Shown: positions 16,098 through 26,111 of the stretch, piece after piece
Position numbering within the stretch: the first letter of the stretch is position 1
Layout of the letters: each line of letters begins with the position of its first letter
NCBI RefSeq assembly: GCF_958439165.1
Contig: NZ_OY288118.1
Coordinates: 1-64,000, forward strand
Direction of reading: 5' to 3'
DNA length: 64,000 nucleotides
Source: an uncultured Hydrogenophaga sp.
GTDB taxonomy: Bacteria > Pseudomonadota > Gammaproteobacteria > Burkholderiales > Burkholderiaceae_C
Notes under the pieces: generated by a model
The model's input: the letters and a program-made list of their open reading frames with translations, nothing else
Told to the model about the DNA's origin: nothing
The model's database searches: none
Program-made: the position numbers and the translations under genes

Positions 16098-17168
16098 TCA
16101 GGCGCCTGGGGCACCGCTCTGGAATCGGGGATCGACAGCCACGGGCTGTGCAGCCTGATGGACATGTGCGATGTGCTCGTACACCTTCTGCACCAGGCGT
16201 TCGGTGCCTTCCCGGGTGAGCGCTGAAATCTCGAACACGGGACCCTTGTAACGCAGCCGCCGAACGATGTCCTTGACCAGCGCTTCCCGCTGCTCGGCGG
16301 GGACCATGTCCAGCTTGTTGAGCACCAGCCAGCGCGGCTTGGCGTGCAGTTCGGGGTCGAACTTCTTGAGCTCGGCGACGATGGCCTTTGCCTGAGCGAC
16401 CGGGTCCACCGCCTCATCGAAGGGCGCAGCGTCGACGAGGTGCAGGAGCAGGCGGGTGCGCTGCAGGTGCCGCAGGAACTGATGTCCCAGGCCGGCCCCC
16501 TCGGAAGCCCCTTCGATCAGGCCCGGCACATCGGCCACCACGAAACTCTTCTCGGGCCCCACACGGACCACACCCAGGTTCGGGTAGAGGGTGGTGAAGG
16601 GGTAGTCGGCAATCTTGGGGCGGGCATTCGATATGGCAGCGATCAACGTCGACTTGCCCGCATTGGGCATGCCGAGAAGACCCACATCCGCCAGCACCTT
16701 GAGCTCGAGCCGCAGCGAACGTCGCTCGCCCGGCCAGCCGGGCGTCTTCTGGCGAGGAGCCCGGTTTGTCGAGCTCTTGTAGTGCATGTTGCCGAACCCC
16801 CCGTCGCCCCCTTTGGCGAGCAGGACCAGCTCTCCCGGGTTTAGCAGCTCATGCAGGACATCGCCGGTCTCGTCATCGGCAACGATCGTGCCGACCGGCA
16901 TCTTGAGGATGATGTCGTCGCCCTTGACCCCGAACATGTCGGAACCTTTGCCGTGCTCCCCACGCTGCGCCTCGAAGCGGCGGGTGTAGCGGAAATCGAC
17001 CAGCGTGTTCAGACTGGCATCGACCAGCGCATAGACGTGACCGCCTCGCCCGCCGTCGCCGCCGTCAGGACCGCCGAATTCCTTGTACTTTTCGTGCCGG
17101 AACGACGCGCAGCCGTTGCCGCCATCGCCTGCAGCGACATCGATCGTGGCTTCGTCCACAAACTTCAT
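16098..17168 (-). CDS. obgE: GTPase Obg/CgtA
   Basis: 356 residues, start MKFVDEATIDVAAGDGGNG. The glycine-rich Obg fold fills 1-158, with the GGDGG and KGGDGGFGN runs; the GTPase domain follows with G1 GMPNAGKST (166-174), G3 DVPG (213-216) and G4 NKLD near 286. It acts in 50S ribosome maturation and stringent control. It lacks the long acidic C-terminal tail seen in some relatives. It follows rpmA, but an intrinsic terminator stands between them, 33 bases before this start, so expression may depend on read-through or on an internal promoter. Confidence 0.97.
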   Translation of the reverse strand: MKFVDEATIDVAAGDGGNGCASFRHEKYKEFGGPDGGDGGRGGHVYALVDASLNTLVDFRYTRRFEAQRGEHGKGSDMFGVKGDDIILKMPVGTIVADDETGDVLHELLNPGELVLLAKGGDGGFGNMHYKSSTNRAPRQKTPGWPGERRSLRLELKVLADVGLLGMPNAGKSTLIAAISNARPKIADYPFTTLYPNLGVVRVGPEKSFVVADVPGLIEGASEGAGLGHQFLRHLQRTRLLLHLVDAAPFDEAVDPVAQAKAIVAELKKFDPELHAKPRWLVLNKLDMVPAEQREALVKDIVRRLRYKGPVFEISALTREGTERLVQKVYEHIAHVHQAAQPVAVDPRFQSGAPGA

Positions 17169-17200
17169 GGCAGATTCCTGTCGAGAAGCCGGCACCCCAA

Positions 17201-17227
17201 CAAAAAGGCCCGCACGCGCGGGCCTTT
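17201..17227 (-). terminator. Rho-independent terminator between rpmA and obgE
   Basis: A perfect 10-bp stem (AAAGGCCCGC / GCGGGCCTTT) with a 4-base loop is followed on the minus strand by TTTTTG. It lies 19 bases after the rpmA stop and should end most of the ribosomal protein transcript, leaving obgE-proB to partial read-through. Confidence 0.88.
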
Positions 17228-17245
17228 GCTGGAAACGCCGGCGGA

Positions 17246-17503
17246 TTAAACCGGCGTCACGCTCACCGTGTGGCGGTTCAGAGCGCCCTTGGTGGCGAAC
17301 TGAACGTGGCCATCAACCGTGGCGAAGATGGTGTGGTCCTTGCCCACGCCGACATTGGTGCCGGGGTGAAACTTGGTGCCGCGCTGGCGCACGATGATGG
17401 AACCGGCCGAAACCAGCTCGCCACCGAAGGCCTTGACGCCGAGCATCTTGGGCTTCGAATCGCGCCCGTTTCGCGTTGAGCCGCCGCCTTTTTTCTGTGC
17501 CAT
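17246..17503 (-). CDS. rpmA: Ribosomal protein L27
   Basis: 85 residues starting MAQKKGGGSTRNGRDSKPKMLG, the classic L27 N-terminus, which reaches the peptidyl transferase centre. VRQRGTKFHPGTNVG is the family signature. There is no N-terminal extension of the kind that must be cleaved in Firmicutes. It is 12 bases after rplU. Confidence 0.98.
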   Translation of the reverse strand: MAQKKGGGSTRNGRDSKPKMLGVKAFGGELVSAGSIIVRQRGTKFHPGTNVGVGKDHTIFATVDGHVQFATKGALNRHTVSVTPV

Positions 17504-17515
17504 GTTGCTCTCTCC

Positions 17516-17827
17516 TTAGGCAGAGATCGAAGCGATCTCGAGCTCGGTGAAATTCTGACGGTGTCCCTGGCGCTTCTGGTAGTGCTTGCGACGGCGCATC
17601 TTGAAGATGCGGACCTTGTCGTGACGACCGTGGGAAACCACTTTGACCGTGACCGTTGCGCCGGAAACCAAGGGAGTGCCCACCTTGATCTCGCTGCCGT
17701 TGCCGACTGCCAGAACCTGGTCAAACACGATCTCTTGGCCCACTTCCGCAGCAATCTGTTCTACTTTAATTTTTTCGCCGGCAGCAACGCGATACTGCTT
17801 GCCACCGGTTTTTATGACCGCGTACAT
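17516..17827 (-). CDS. rplU: Ribosomal protein L21
   Basis: 103 residues, MYAVIKTGGKQYRVAAGEK at the start and KMRRRKHYQKRQGHRQNFT near the end, the conserved 23S rRNA-binding segment. It is the first gene of the rplU-rpmA unit; a ribosome site GAGG precedes the ATG. It is divergent from ispB across 224 bp. Confidence 0.98.
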   Translation of the reverse strand: MYAVIKTGGKQYRVAAGEKIKVEQIAAEVGQEIVFDQVLAVGNGSEIKVGTPLVSGATVTVKVVSHGRHDKVRIFKMRRRKHYQKRQGHRQNFTELEIASISA

Positions 17828-17921
17828 ATGAACCTCTTGAATCAGCCCTCGGGAGGATCTGCCGTCCAGGACGCGACCACCTTCGGGAACCATCGGCAGA
17901 CCCAATTCCGCCGAACCCAGG

Positions 17922-17950
17922 ATTGTACTGCGTGGTTTTACCGCGGGCAA
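17922..17950 (-). promoter_or_regulatory. Candidate sigma-70 promoter of rplU-rpmA
   Basis: On the minus strand TTGCCC (-35, 17950-17945) and TACAAT (-10, 17927-17922) are 17 bases apart, matching the consensus at 4 and 5 of 6 positions. It lies about 95 bases upstream of the rplU ATG, which leaves a leader of about 87 bases. On the plus strand a TATAAT at 17991-17996 could serve ispB, but it has no good -35 box. Confidence 0.55.
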
Positions 17951-18051
17951 GTCGAGACCCTGCCGCAGGGGTCCGACACCCCCCAGTTCCTATAATTTCA
18001 GGCGTCGCAGGCACACGCCCTCGACCCTTCACCCACGCCCGCGTCCGCATC

Positions 18052-19035
18052 TTGACCACCCCGACCTCCCCACCCCCCTCCCCGCTGGCCCTCATCCAGA
18101 CCGACATGGAACAGGTCGATCGGGTGATTTCCGACCGGCTGACCTCGGATGTGCCGCTGGTCAAGGAGGTGGCGCAATACATCATCTCGGCCGGCGGGAA
18201 GCGGCTGCGACCCGCCTTGTTGTTGCTGGTCAGCGGAGCCATCGGCAGCACCCACCACCACAGGCACACGCTGGCAGCGGTGGTCGAGTTCATCCATACC
18301 GCTACCCTGCTGCACGATGACGTGGTCGACGAATCGACAATGCGACGCGGACGGGCAACCGCCAACCACCACTTCGGCAATGCGGCCAGCGTGCTGGTCG
18401 GCGATTTCCTCTACTCGCGCGCTTTCCAGATGATGGTGGACGTCGACAACATGCGCGTCATGCAAGTCCTCTCGGAGGCTACCAACGTGATCGCCGAAGG
18501 CGAGGTGCTGCAGCTGATGAACATGCACGATGCCTCGATCGACGAGGCCACCTACCTGCGGGTCATCCGTTCCAAGACGGCCAAACTGTTCGAAGCCAGC
18601 GCGCGGCTGGCTCCCATACTGGCCGGGGCACCTCAGGACCTCGAAGTGGCGTGTGCCACGTACGGCCAGGCATTGGGCACGGCATTCCAGGTCATCGACG
18701 ATGTCCTGGACTACGAGGGCGATCCCGCCGAGCTTGGCAAGAATCTGGGCGACGATCTGCGCGAGGGCAAGGTGACCCTGCCGGTGATCTGCGCCCTGCA
18801 GATGGGCTCGACCGCCGAGAAAGACCTCATCCGCCAATCGATCGAGACCGGCAACACCGACGGCCTGGACGACATCGTCGGAATCATTCGCCGCACAGGA
18901 GCCCTGGATCGGGCCCGCCAAGGCGCCATGTCCGAGGCACGCAGAGCAATCGATGCGGCTGGAACACTGCCGTCCAATGAACACACTTCAGCTTTGCTAC
19001 AATTGGCGGCTGGACTGTTGGAGCGCCGCTCCTGA
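18052..19035 (+). CDS. ispB: Polyprenyl (octaprenyl) diphosphate synthase
   Basis: About 327 residues; condenses isopentenyl diphosphate units to make the long side chain of ubiquinone. Both aspartate-rich motifs are clear: LLHDDVVDE (D89, D90, D93) and VIDDVLDYEGD (around 217), and SAGGKRLRP is the IPP-binding site. The start is uncertain. The family N-terminus (LALIQTDMEQVDRVI here) begins before the first internal ATG at 18106, so I chose the TTG at 18052. No clear ribosome site is visible. The ORF stays open further upstream, but that part is proline-rich and unlike the family. Confidence 0.9.
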   Translation: MTTPTSPPPSPLALIQTDMEQVDRVISDRLTSDVPLVKEVAQYIISAGGKRLRPALLLLVSGAIGSTHHHRHTLAAVVEFIHTATLLHDDVVDESTMRRGRATANHHFGNAASVLVGDFLYSRAFQMMVDVDNMRVMQVLSEATNVIAEGEVLQLMNMHDASIDEATYLRVIRSKTAKLFEASARLAPILAGAPQDLEVACATYGQALGTAFQVIDDVLDYEGDPAELGKNLGDDLREGKVTLPVICALQMGSTAEKDLIRQSIETGNTDGLDDIVGIIRRTGALDRARQGAMSEARRAIDAAGTLPSNEHTSALLQLAAGLLERRS

Positions 19036-19046
19036 CCAGTCCGTCA

Positions 19047-19070
19047 GAACCCTTGGTCATCCAGGGGTTC
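19047..19070 (+). other. Hairpin after ispB
   Basis: GAACCCTTGG and CCAGGGGTTC pair over 10 positions (one G-U in RNA) around a TCAT loop, 11 bases after the ispB stop and 23 bases before the tRNA gene. No U-run follows, so it is at best a weak or Rho-assisted terminator or a 3'-end stabiliser. Confidence 0.4.
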
Positions 19071-19093
19071 ATGTGTCCGATCAAGGGCACCAT

Positions 19094-19170
19094 CGGGGTG
19101 TAGCTTAGCCTGGTAGAGCGCTACGTTCGGGACGTAGAGGCCGGAGGTTCGAATCCTCTCACCCCGACCA
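19094..19170 (+). tRNA. tRNA-Pro (anticodon CGG)
   Basis: 77 bases with a complete cloverleaf. Acceptor arms CGGGGTG / CACCCCG pair fully. The D arm is TAGCTTAGCCTGGTAGAGC. The anticodon stem CTACG / CGTAG encloses the loop TTCGGGA, giving anticodon CGG for CCG codons, frequent in this GC-rich genome. The T arm is GGAGGTTCGAATCCTC, and the 3' ACCA is encoded. Confidence 0.97.
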
Positions 19171-19329
19171 GATTTCTGATTCATGAACCTGACGGCAGGT
19201 GCCCTGAGAGCACACCAGCCGAGACCGTTCAAAGTCCTTTGCGCCACTTCGGTCGCATCCGTCGTCTTTTTGCCCACAAATCACCTCAGAGTGTGCGGGC
19301 AAGTCGTTGATTTACGTTAGATTACGCGG

Positions 19330-21060
<1,731 letters not shown>

Positions 21061-21100
21061 CACGCTCGTCGACGATCACGACATCAGCAGAGAGGCATCC

Positions 21101-22318
21101 ATGGCAACCGCGGCATCCAAGAACGTCAAGGACTTCGTCTTCGAATGGGAAGGCAAGGACCGCAACGGGCGGCCCATGCGGGGCGAGCTCCGGGCTGTGG
21201 GCGAGAACCAGGTGCTGGCCACGCTGCGTCGCCAGGGCATCATCCCGGGCAAGGTGAAGAAGCGGCGGATGAGCTCGGGCAAACGGATCAAGCCCAAGGA
21301 CATCGCGATCTTCACCCGCCAGCTGGCCACCATGATGAAGGCCGGCGTTCCGTTGCTGCAGGCCTTCGACATCGTCGGCCGGGGCAATGCGAACCCGAGC
21401 GTCACCAAGCTGCTCAACGAGATCCGGTCCGATGTCGAGACGGGTACGTCGCTCAGCGCGGCTTTCCGCAAACACCCGCTCTACTTCGACAACCTCTACT
21501 GCAACCTGATCGAGGCCGGCGAAGCTGCCGGTATCCTGGAAGAGCTGCTCGACCGCCTGGCCGAGTACATGGAAAAGACCGAGGCGATCAAGTCCAAGAT
21601 CAAGTCGGCGCTGATGTACCCCACCGCCGTGATCATCGTGGCATTCGTGGTGGTCGCCGTGATCATGATCTTCGTGATCCCCTCCTTCAAGCAGGTGTTC
21701 ACCTCCTTCGGTGCCGATCTGCCGGCTCCCACGCTGTTCGTGATCGGCATGAGTGAATTCTTCGTGCAGTGGTGGTGGCTGATCTTCGGCGGCATCGGCG
21801 GCGGCTTCTATTTCTTCTTCCAGGCATGGCGCCGCAATGAGAAGGTGCAGCAGTTCATGGACCGGATGCTGCTGAAGATGCCCATCTTCGGCGATCTGGT
21901 CGAAAAGTCGGTGATCGCCCGCTGGACACGCACCCTGGCGACCATGTTTGCCGCCGGTGTGCCGCTGGTGGAGGCGCTGGACTCGGTGGGCGGGGCTTCG
22001 GGCAACTCGGTGTATGCCATCGCCACCGAAAGGATCCAGCAGGAAGTCTCGACCGGCACCAGCCTCACGGTGGCCATGTCGAATGCCAACATCTTCCCGT
22101 CGATGGTGCTCCAGATGTGCGCCATCGGCGAGGAATCCGGCTCCATCGACCACATGCTGGGCAAGGCAGCGGACTTCTATGAAGCCGAGGTGGACGACAT
22201 GGTGGCCGGTCTGTCCAGCCTGATGGAGCCGATCATCATCGTGGTGCTGGGCACCATCATCGGCGGCATCGTGGTGTCGATGTATCTCCCGATCTTCAAG
22301 CTGGGCCAGGTGGTCTGA
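21101..22318 (+). CDS. pilC: Type IV pilus inner-membrane platform protein PilC
   Basis: 405 residues with two T2SF domains, each holding the conserved pattern of FTRQLATMMKAGVPL (about 68-82) and WTRTLATMFAAGVPL (about 274-288). Three membrane spans are visible: around 170-190 (AVIIVAFVVVAVIMIFVIPS), around 220-240 (WWLIFGGIGGGFYFFF) and near the C-terminus (IIIVVLGTIIGGIVVSMYL). It anchors the pilus motor. A ribosome site AGAGG precedes the start; the last base of the stop is the first base of pilD. Confidence 0.96.
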   Translation: MATAASKNVKDFVFEWEGKDRNGRPMRGELRAVGENQVLATLRRQGIIPGKVKKRRMSSGKRIKPKDIAIFTRQLATMMKAGVPLLQAFDIVGRGNANPSVTKLLNEIRSDVETGTSLSAAFRKHPLYFDNLYCNLIEAGEAAGILEELLDRLAEYMEKTEAIKSKIKSALMYPTAVIIVAFVVVAVIMIFVIPSFKQVFTSFGADLPAPTLFVIGMSEFFVQWWWLIFGGIGGGFYFFFQAWRRNEKVQQFMDRMLLKMPIFGDLVEKSVIARWTRTLATMFAAGVPLVEALDSVGGASGNSVYAIATERIQQEVSTGTSLTVAMSNANIFPSMVLQMCAIGEESGSIDHMLGKAADFYEAEVDDMVAGLSSLMEPIIIVVLGTIIGGIVVSMYLPIFKLGQVV

Positions 22319-23169
22319 TGCCGGTGGATGCGACGCTGGCCCCCGCGCTGCTGGGGCTGTTGGGGTTGCTCGTGGGCAGCTTCCTCAACGTGGTGATCCA
22401 CAGGCTCCCCCGGATGATGGAGCGGCAGTGGGCCCGGGACTGCGCCGACATGCAATCAGACAACGGGGCCGCGGAAGCCCCGGTCGAGCGTTACAACCTC
22501 ATGGTGCCGCGATCGGCCTGCCCGCATTGCGGTCACACCATCCGGTGGTTCGAAAACATCCCTGTGGTGAGCTACGCCTTCCTGAGGGGCCGGTGCAGCG
22601 CCTGCAGGGCACCGATCAGCGCACGCTACCCGGGCGTCGAGCTTTTCACCGGCTTGCTGTTTGCCTGGTGTGGGTGGCAGTGGGGGGTCACCGTGCAGGC
22701 GTTTCTGTGGTGTGGCTTCGCTGCAGCCATCGTGGCGCTGGCGGCCATCGATTGGGACACCACCTTGCTGCCGGACGACATCACGCTTCCCTTGCTCTGG
22801 GCCGGTTTGCTGGCGTCGGCGCTCGCCTGGACCGGCGTGCCGCTGAGCGATGCAGTGTGGGGAGCCGTGGGCGGCTATCTGTCACTCTGGCTGGTGTACT
22901 GGGCCTTCAAGCTGTTGACGGGCAAGGAAGGCATGGGCTACGGAGACTTCAAGCTGTTTGCCGCACTGGGTGCGTGGTTCGGCTGGCAGGCACTGGTACC
23001 CATCATCCTGATGTCGTCGGTCATCGGCGCGGTGGTGGGGATCGGCATCAAGTTGATCGGTCAGCTGCGCGAAGGGGGCTATGTGCCGTTCGGTCCCTTC
23101 CTGGCACTGGCCGGGCTGACCGCCATGGTCTTCGGGCCGGGTGCCATCCTGGCTGTCTTCGGACTGTGA
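22318..23169 (+). CDS. pilD: Prepilin peptidase and N-methyltransferase PilD
   Basis: 283 residues; cleaves the leader of prepilins and methylates the new N-terminus. The zinc-type cysteine pairs are C68/C71 (CPHCGHTIRWFENIP) and C93/C96 (CSACRAPIS). The catalytic aspartates lie in AIDWDTTLLPDDITLP (143-158) and in the GxGD-type motif GMGYGDFKLFAALGAW (D210). About seven to eight membrane spans are visible. Read directly from pilC (TGATG). coaE follows after 4 bases. Confidence 0.96.
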   Translation: MPVDATLAPALLGLLGLLVGSFLNVVIHRLPRMMERQWARDCADMQSDNGAAEAPVERYNLMVPRSACPHCGHTIRWFENIPVVSYAFLRGRCSACRAPISARYPGVELFTGLLFAWCGWQWGVTVQAFLWCGFAAAIVALAAIDWDTTLLPDDITLPLLWAGLLASALAWTGVPLSDAVWGAVGGYLSLWLVYWAFKLLTGKEGMGYGDFKLFAALGAWFGWQALVPIILMSSVIGAVVGIGIKLIGQLREGGYVPFGPFLALAGLTAMVFGPGAILAVFGL

Positions 23170-23173
23170 CACG

Positions 23174-23764
23174 ATGGTCCGGCTGGGCCTCACCGGCGGC
23201 ATCGGCAGCGGCAAGAGCACGCTGGCAGCGCTGCTCGCCCGCCGAGGCGCCTGCCTGATCGACGCCGATGCCATCTCCCGGGCTGCCACGGGAGTCGGGG
23301 GATCGGCGCTGCCCGCGATACAGGACCGATTCGGCGCCGACATGATCGGCCCCGACGGAGCACTGTCCCGGGACCGCATGCGCGCCCTGGTGTTTTCCGA
23401 TCCAGATGCCCGGCAGGCGCTCGAGCAGATCGTGCATCCTCTCGTGGCCAGCGAGATAGCGCGGCAGGCGGCGGCGAGCCGATCGGCCTGCACGGTGTTC
23501 GACATACCGCTGCTGGCCGAATCACCGCGCTGGCCGGCACGCCTGGACAGGGTCCTGGTGGTCGACTGCAGCGAGCTCACCCAGGTGCGTCGGGTACAGG
23601 CCCGCAACGGCTGGACCGAGGAGGCCGTTTCCCTGGTGATCCGCCAACAGGCCACGAGGGCGCAACGCCGTGCAGTGGCGGATCTGGTGGTCCTCAACGA
23701 TGTCGATGACATCGACCTGCTGGGCCATGCGGCCGACATGGTGGCGGGCCGGTTCGGGCTATGA
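23174..23764 (+). CDS. coaE: Dephospho-CoA kinase
   Basis: 196 residues; phosphorylates dephospho-CoA in the last step of coenzyme A synthesis. The P-loop is GGIGSGKS (8-15), DADAISR (about 34-40) is the substrate acid motif, and FDIPLLAES is the family signature. The ATG at 23174 lies 4 bases after the pilD stop. The pilD-coaE-zapD-yacG order is conserved in proteobacteria. Confidence 0.96.
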   Translation: MVRLGLTGGIGSGKSTLAALLARRGACLIDADAISRAATGVGGSALPAIQDRFGADMIGPDGALSRDRMRALVFSDPDARQALEQIVHPLVASEIARQAAASRSACTVFDIPLLAESPRWPARLDRVLVVDCSELTQVRRVQARNGWTEEAVSLVIRQQATRAQRRAVADLVVLNDVDDIDLLGHAADMVAGRFGL

Positions 23765-23806
23765 TGAACCCCGTAGGGCATCAACCTCCCCCACGCCGGC
23801 GCACCT

Positions 23807-24562
23807 GTGATCCTGTACGAATACCCCTTCAATGAACGCATCCGGACCTATCTGCGACTGGAACAGCTGTTCCGGCGCCTGTCCGAGCTGATCCCGCGCC
23901 AACACCCGCTGGATCATCACTTCGCGATCCAGACCATCTTCGAGGTGATGGACGTGGCGTCGCGGGCCGACATGAAATCCGACGTGCTGAAGGATCTTGA
24001 ACGCCACAAGCAGGTGTTCAACGGCTACAGGGGCAACCCGGCCATCTCGGAGGCGGCACTGGATGCCGTGATCGGTCAGATCGACAGCTGCTTCGGGCGC
24101 CTCAGCCAGCTCTCGGGCAAGACCGGGCAGGCGCTGACCGAAAACGATTGGCTCATGGGTATCCGCAGCCGTATCGGCATTCCGGGCGGTACCTGTGAAT
24201 TCGATCTGCCCTCTTATTACCACTGGCAGCACCTTGAACCGGCACGCCGGCAGGCCGACCTGGGTGTCTGGACACAGGCGCTGGCTCCGCTGGCCGAGTC
24301 AATCGGCTTGCTGCTGAAGCTGCTGCGCGATTCGGGTGGCTCGCAGAAGGTGGTCGCACCGGCCGGCCAGTTTCAACAGAACCTGCCCCAGGGCAGGACT
24401 TTCCAGCTGCTTCGGCTCAGCATCGACCCGGCGTCCAGCCTGGTGCCGGAGATCAGCGGCAACCGCCTGATGTTCTCGGTAAGGCTGATGCGCGTCGGCG
24501 ACGATGGCCGACTGCATCCGGCCGGCGAGGATGCCAGCTTCGAACTCGCCCTCTGCGCATGA
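23807..24562 (+). CDS. zapD: Cell-division protein ZapD
   Basis: 251 residues; cross-links FtsZ filaments at the division ring. The start is GTG, giving MILYEYPFNERIRTYLRLE, which matches the ZapD N-terminus; the ATG at 23764 is out of frame, so GTG is forced. HHFAIQTIFEVMDVASRADMKSDVLKDLE is also typical (about 39-67), as is FDLPSYYHW. It overlaps yacG by 4 bases. Confidence 0.95.
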   Translation: MILYEYPFNERIRTYLRLEQLFRRLSELIPRQHPLDHHFAIQTIFEVMDVASRADMKSDVLKDLERHKQVFNGYRGNPAISEAALDAVIGQIDSCFGRLSQLSGKTGQALTENDWLMGIRSRIGIPGGTCEFDLPSYYHWQHLEPARRQADLGVWTQALAPLAESIGLLLKLLRDSGGSQKVVAPAGQFQQNLPQGRTFQLLRLSIDPASSLVPEISGNRLMFSVRLMRVGDDGRLHPAGEDASFELALCA

Positions 24563-24777
24563 CAAGATCGGATGCCCTGCCCGCGTTGGGAGAGCGACGG
24601 GTTCGCTGTCCCGCCTGTGGTGGAGACAGCCTTTATTCAGCCGCCAATCCGTTCCGCCCCTTCTGCACCGAGCGATGCCGGCAGATGGATCTGGGCGCCT
24701 GGGCCAGCGAACAGTTTGCCCTGCCCGGCACTGGCGAAGCCGACGGACCGGAAGGGCCTGCTTCCAGCGGCACCTGA
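24559..24777 (+). CDS. yacG: DNA gyrase inhibitor YacG (zinc finger)
   Basis: 72 residues with the zinc ligands C17, C20, C36 and C40 (CPAC...FCTERC) and the family ending RCRQMDLGAWASEQF. In E. coli YacG binds GyrB and blocks supercoiling. The last 15 or so residues are a flexible acidic tail. Its stop codon abuts the stop of the convergent mutT gene with no base between. Confidence 0.94.
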   Translation: MTRSDALPALGERRVRCPACGGDSLYSAANPFRPFCTERCRQMDLGAWASEQFALPGTGEADGPEGPASSGT

Positions 24778-25224
24778 TCAGCCGCGCTCCTGCTCCAGCC
24801 AGCCCAGCACCGGCACCGTTCCCGGCAGCACTGGAGCGCTTTGCACCGGCAGCTGCTCCCACCGGTACTCCTGCCCTTCGTGCATGGTGAGCTCACCGGC
24901 CCAATCGAACACCTTGCAGAAGTGCAGCCGCACCAGCGCGTGCGGATAGTCGACCATCTGCTCGCGCCACGCATGAGCGACGCCGATGGTGACCCCGATT
25001 TCCTCCTGCAGCTCCCGGCGAAGCGCCTGCTCGACGGTTTCACCGGTCTCCAGCTTGCCACCAGGAAATTCCCAGTAGCCGGCATACACCTTGCCCGGAG
25101 GGCGCGAGGTGAGCAGGAAGCGGCCATCGGGATCCATCAGCACCCCCACCGCCACATCGACCACGGGGCGATCGACCGGTCGGCCCGGCTGACCGTCCAC
25201 CACCAGCACGTTGGGCGGACGCAT
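24778..25224 (-). CDS. mutT: MutT-type Nudix hydrolase (8-oxo-dGTP diphosphatase)
   Basis: 148 residues. The Nudix box GGKLETGE...RELQEEIGV lies at 55-77, preceded by PPGKVYAGYWEFPGGK as in MutT. It sanitises oxidised nucleotides. The first 20 residues (MRPPNVLVVDGQPGRPVDRP) are a loose leader that may be partly non-native; a later start is not offered by a good ribosome site. Its ATG overlaps the stop of the DUF815 ATPase gene by 1 base (TGATG). Confidence 0.9.
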   Translation of the reverse strand: MRPPNVLVVDGQPGRPVDRPVVDVAVGVLMDPDGRFLLTSRPPGKVYAGYWEFPGGKLETGETVEQALRRELQEEIGVTIGVAHAWREQMVDYPHALVRLHFCKVFDWAGELTMHEGQEYRWEQLPVQSAPVLPGTVPVLGWLEQERG

Positions 25225-26102
25225 CAGGCCTTCGCACCGTGCGAGCCGGCATAGTCGCGGGCAAACTGGTAGGCCACGCGGCCGCTGCGCGAGCCCCGCT
25301 CCAGCGCCCAGACCAGCGCCTGCGGTCTGGCGGCCTCGATGGCATCGGGCGTCACACCGAAGGACGCCAGCCACTGACCGACGATGACCAGGTATTCCTC
25401 CTGGCTGAATGGATAAAAGCTGACCCACAGACCGAAGCGCTCGGACAACGAGATCTTCTCTTCCACCGCTTCACCCGGATGCACCTCGCCATCGTCGGTG
25501 TGGGTGTAACCCAGGTTGTCCTTCATGTACTCCGGCAGCAGGTGGCGACGGTTGCTGGTGGCGTAGATGAGCACATTGGGGCTGGCCGCCGACACCGATC
25601 CGTCGAGGATGGACTTCAGCGCCTTGTAGCCGGCCTCCCCGTCCTCGAAGCTGAGGTCGTCGCAGTAGATGATGAATTTTTCGGGCCGAGCAGCCACCAC
25701 GTCGACGATGTCGGGCAGATCGGTCAGATCGGCCTTGTCGACCTCGATCAGCCGCAGCCCCTCGCCGGACAGGGCATGCAGGCAGGCCTTCACCAGCGAC
25801 GACTTGCCGGTGCCCCGAGCGCCGGTCAGCAGCACATTGTTCGCCGGCAGGCCCTGCACGAAGTGACGTGAGTTCTGCAGGATCTTGTCTTTCTGCCCGT
25901 CGATTTCCTGCAGATCTTCCAGCCGGATCTGGGCCACCTGGCGCACCGGCTCCAGAGAGCCGTGGCCGCTGCTGCGCTTGCGGTAACGGAACGCCACGGA
26001 GGCGGCCCAGTCGGGCTCCCCCAGAGGCTGGGGCAGGATCGACTCGATCCGGGCCATGAGCTGCTCGGCCCGCTCCAGCAGGCGTTCAAAGGAAGCGTTC
26101 AT
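25224..26102 (-). CDS. DUF815 AAA-type ATPase
   Basis: 292 residues. Walker A GARGTGKSS (94-102) and Walker B FIIYCDDLSFE (143-153) are clear, with SILDGSVSAASPNVLIYATSNRRHLLPEY as the sensor-1 region and LSERFGLWVSFYPFSQEEYL later. This is the DUF815 family of predicted ATPases; the substrate is unknown. It lies between argJ (9 bases upstream) and mutT (overlapping), an arrangement familiar in Burkholderiales. Confidence 0.9.
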   Translation of the reverse strand: MNASFERLLERAEQLMARIESILPQPLGEPDWAASVAFRYRKRSSGHGSLEPVRQVAQIRLEDLQEIDGQKDKILQNSRHFVQGLPANNVLLTGARGTGKSSLVKACLHALSGEGLRLIEVDKADLTDLPDIVDVVAARPEKFIIYCDDLSFEDGEAGYKALKSILDGSVSAASPNVLIYATSNRRHLLPEYMKDNLGYTHTDDGEVHPGEAVEEKISLSERFGLWVSFYPFSQEEYLVIVGQWLASFGVTPDAIEAARPQALVWALERGSRSGRVAYQFARDYAGSHGAKA

Positions 26103-26111
26103 CGGCGGGGC

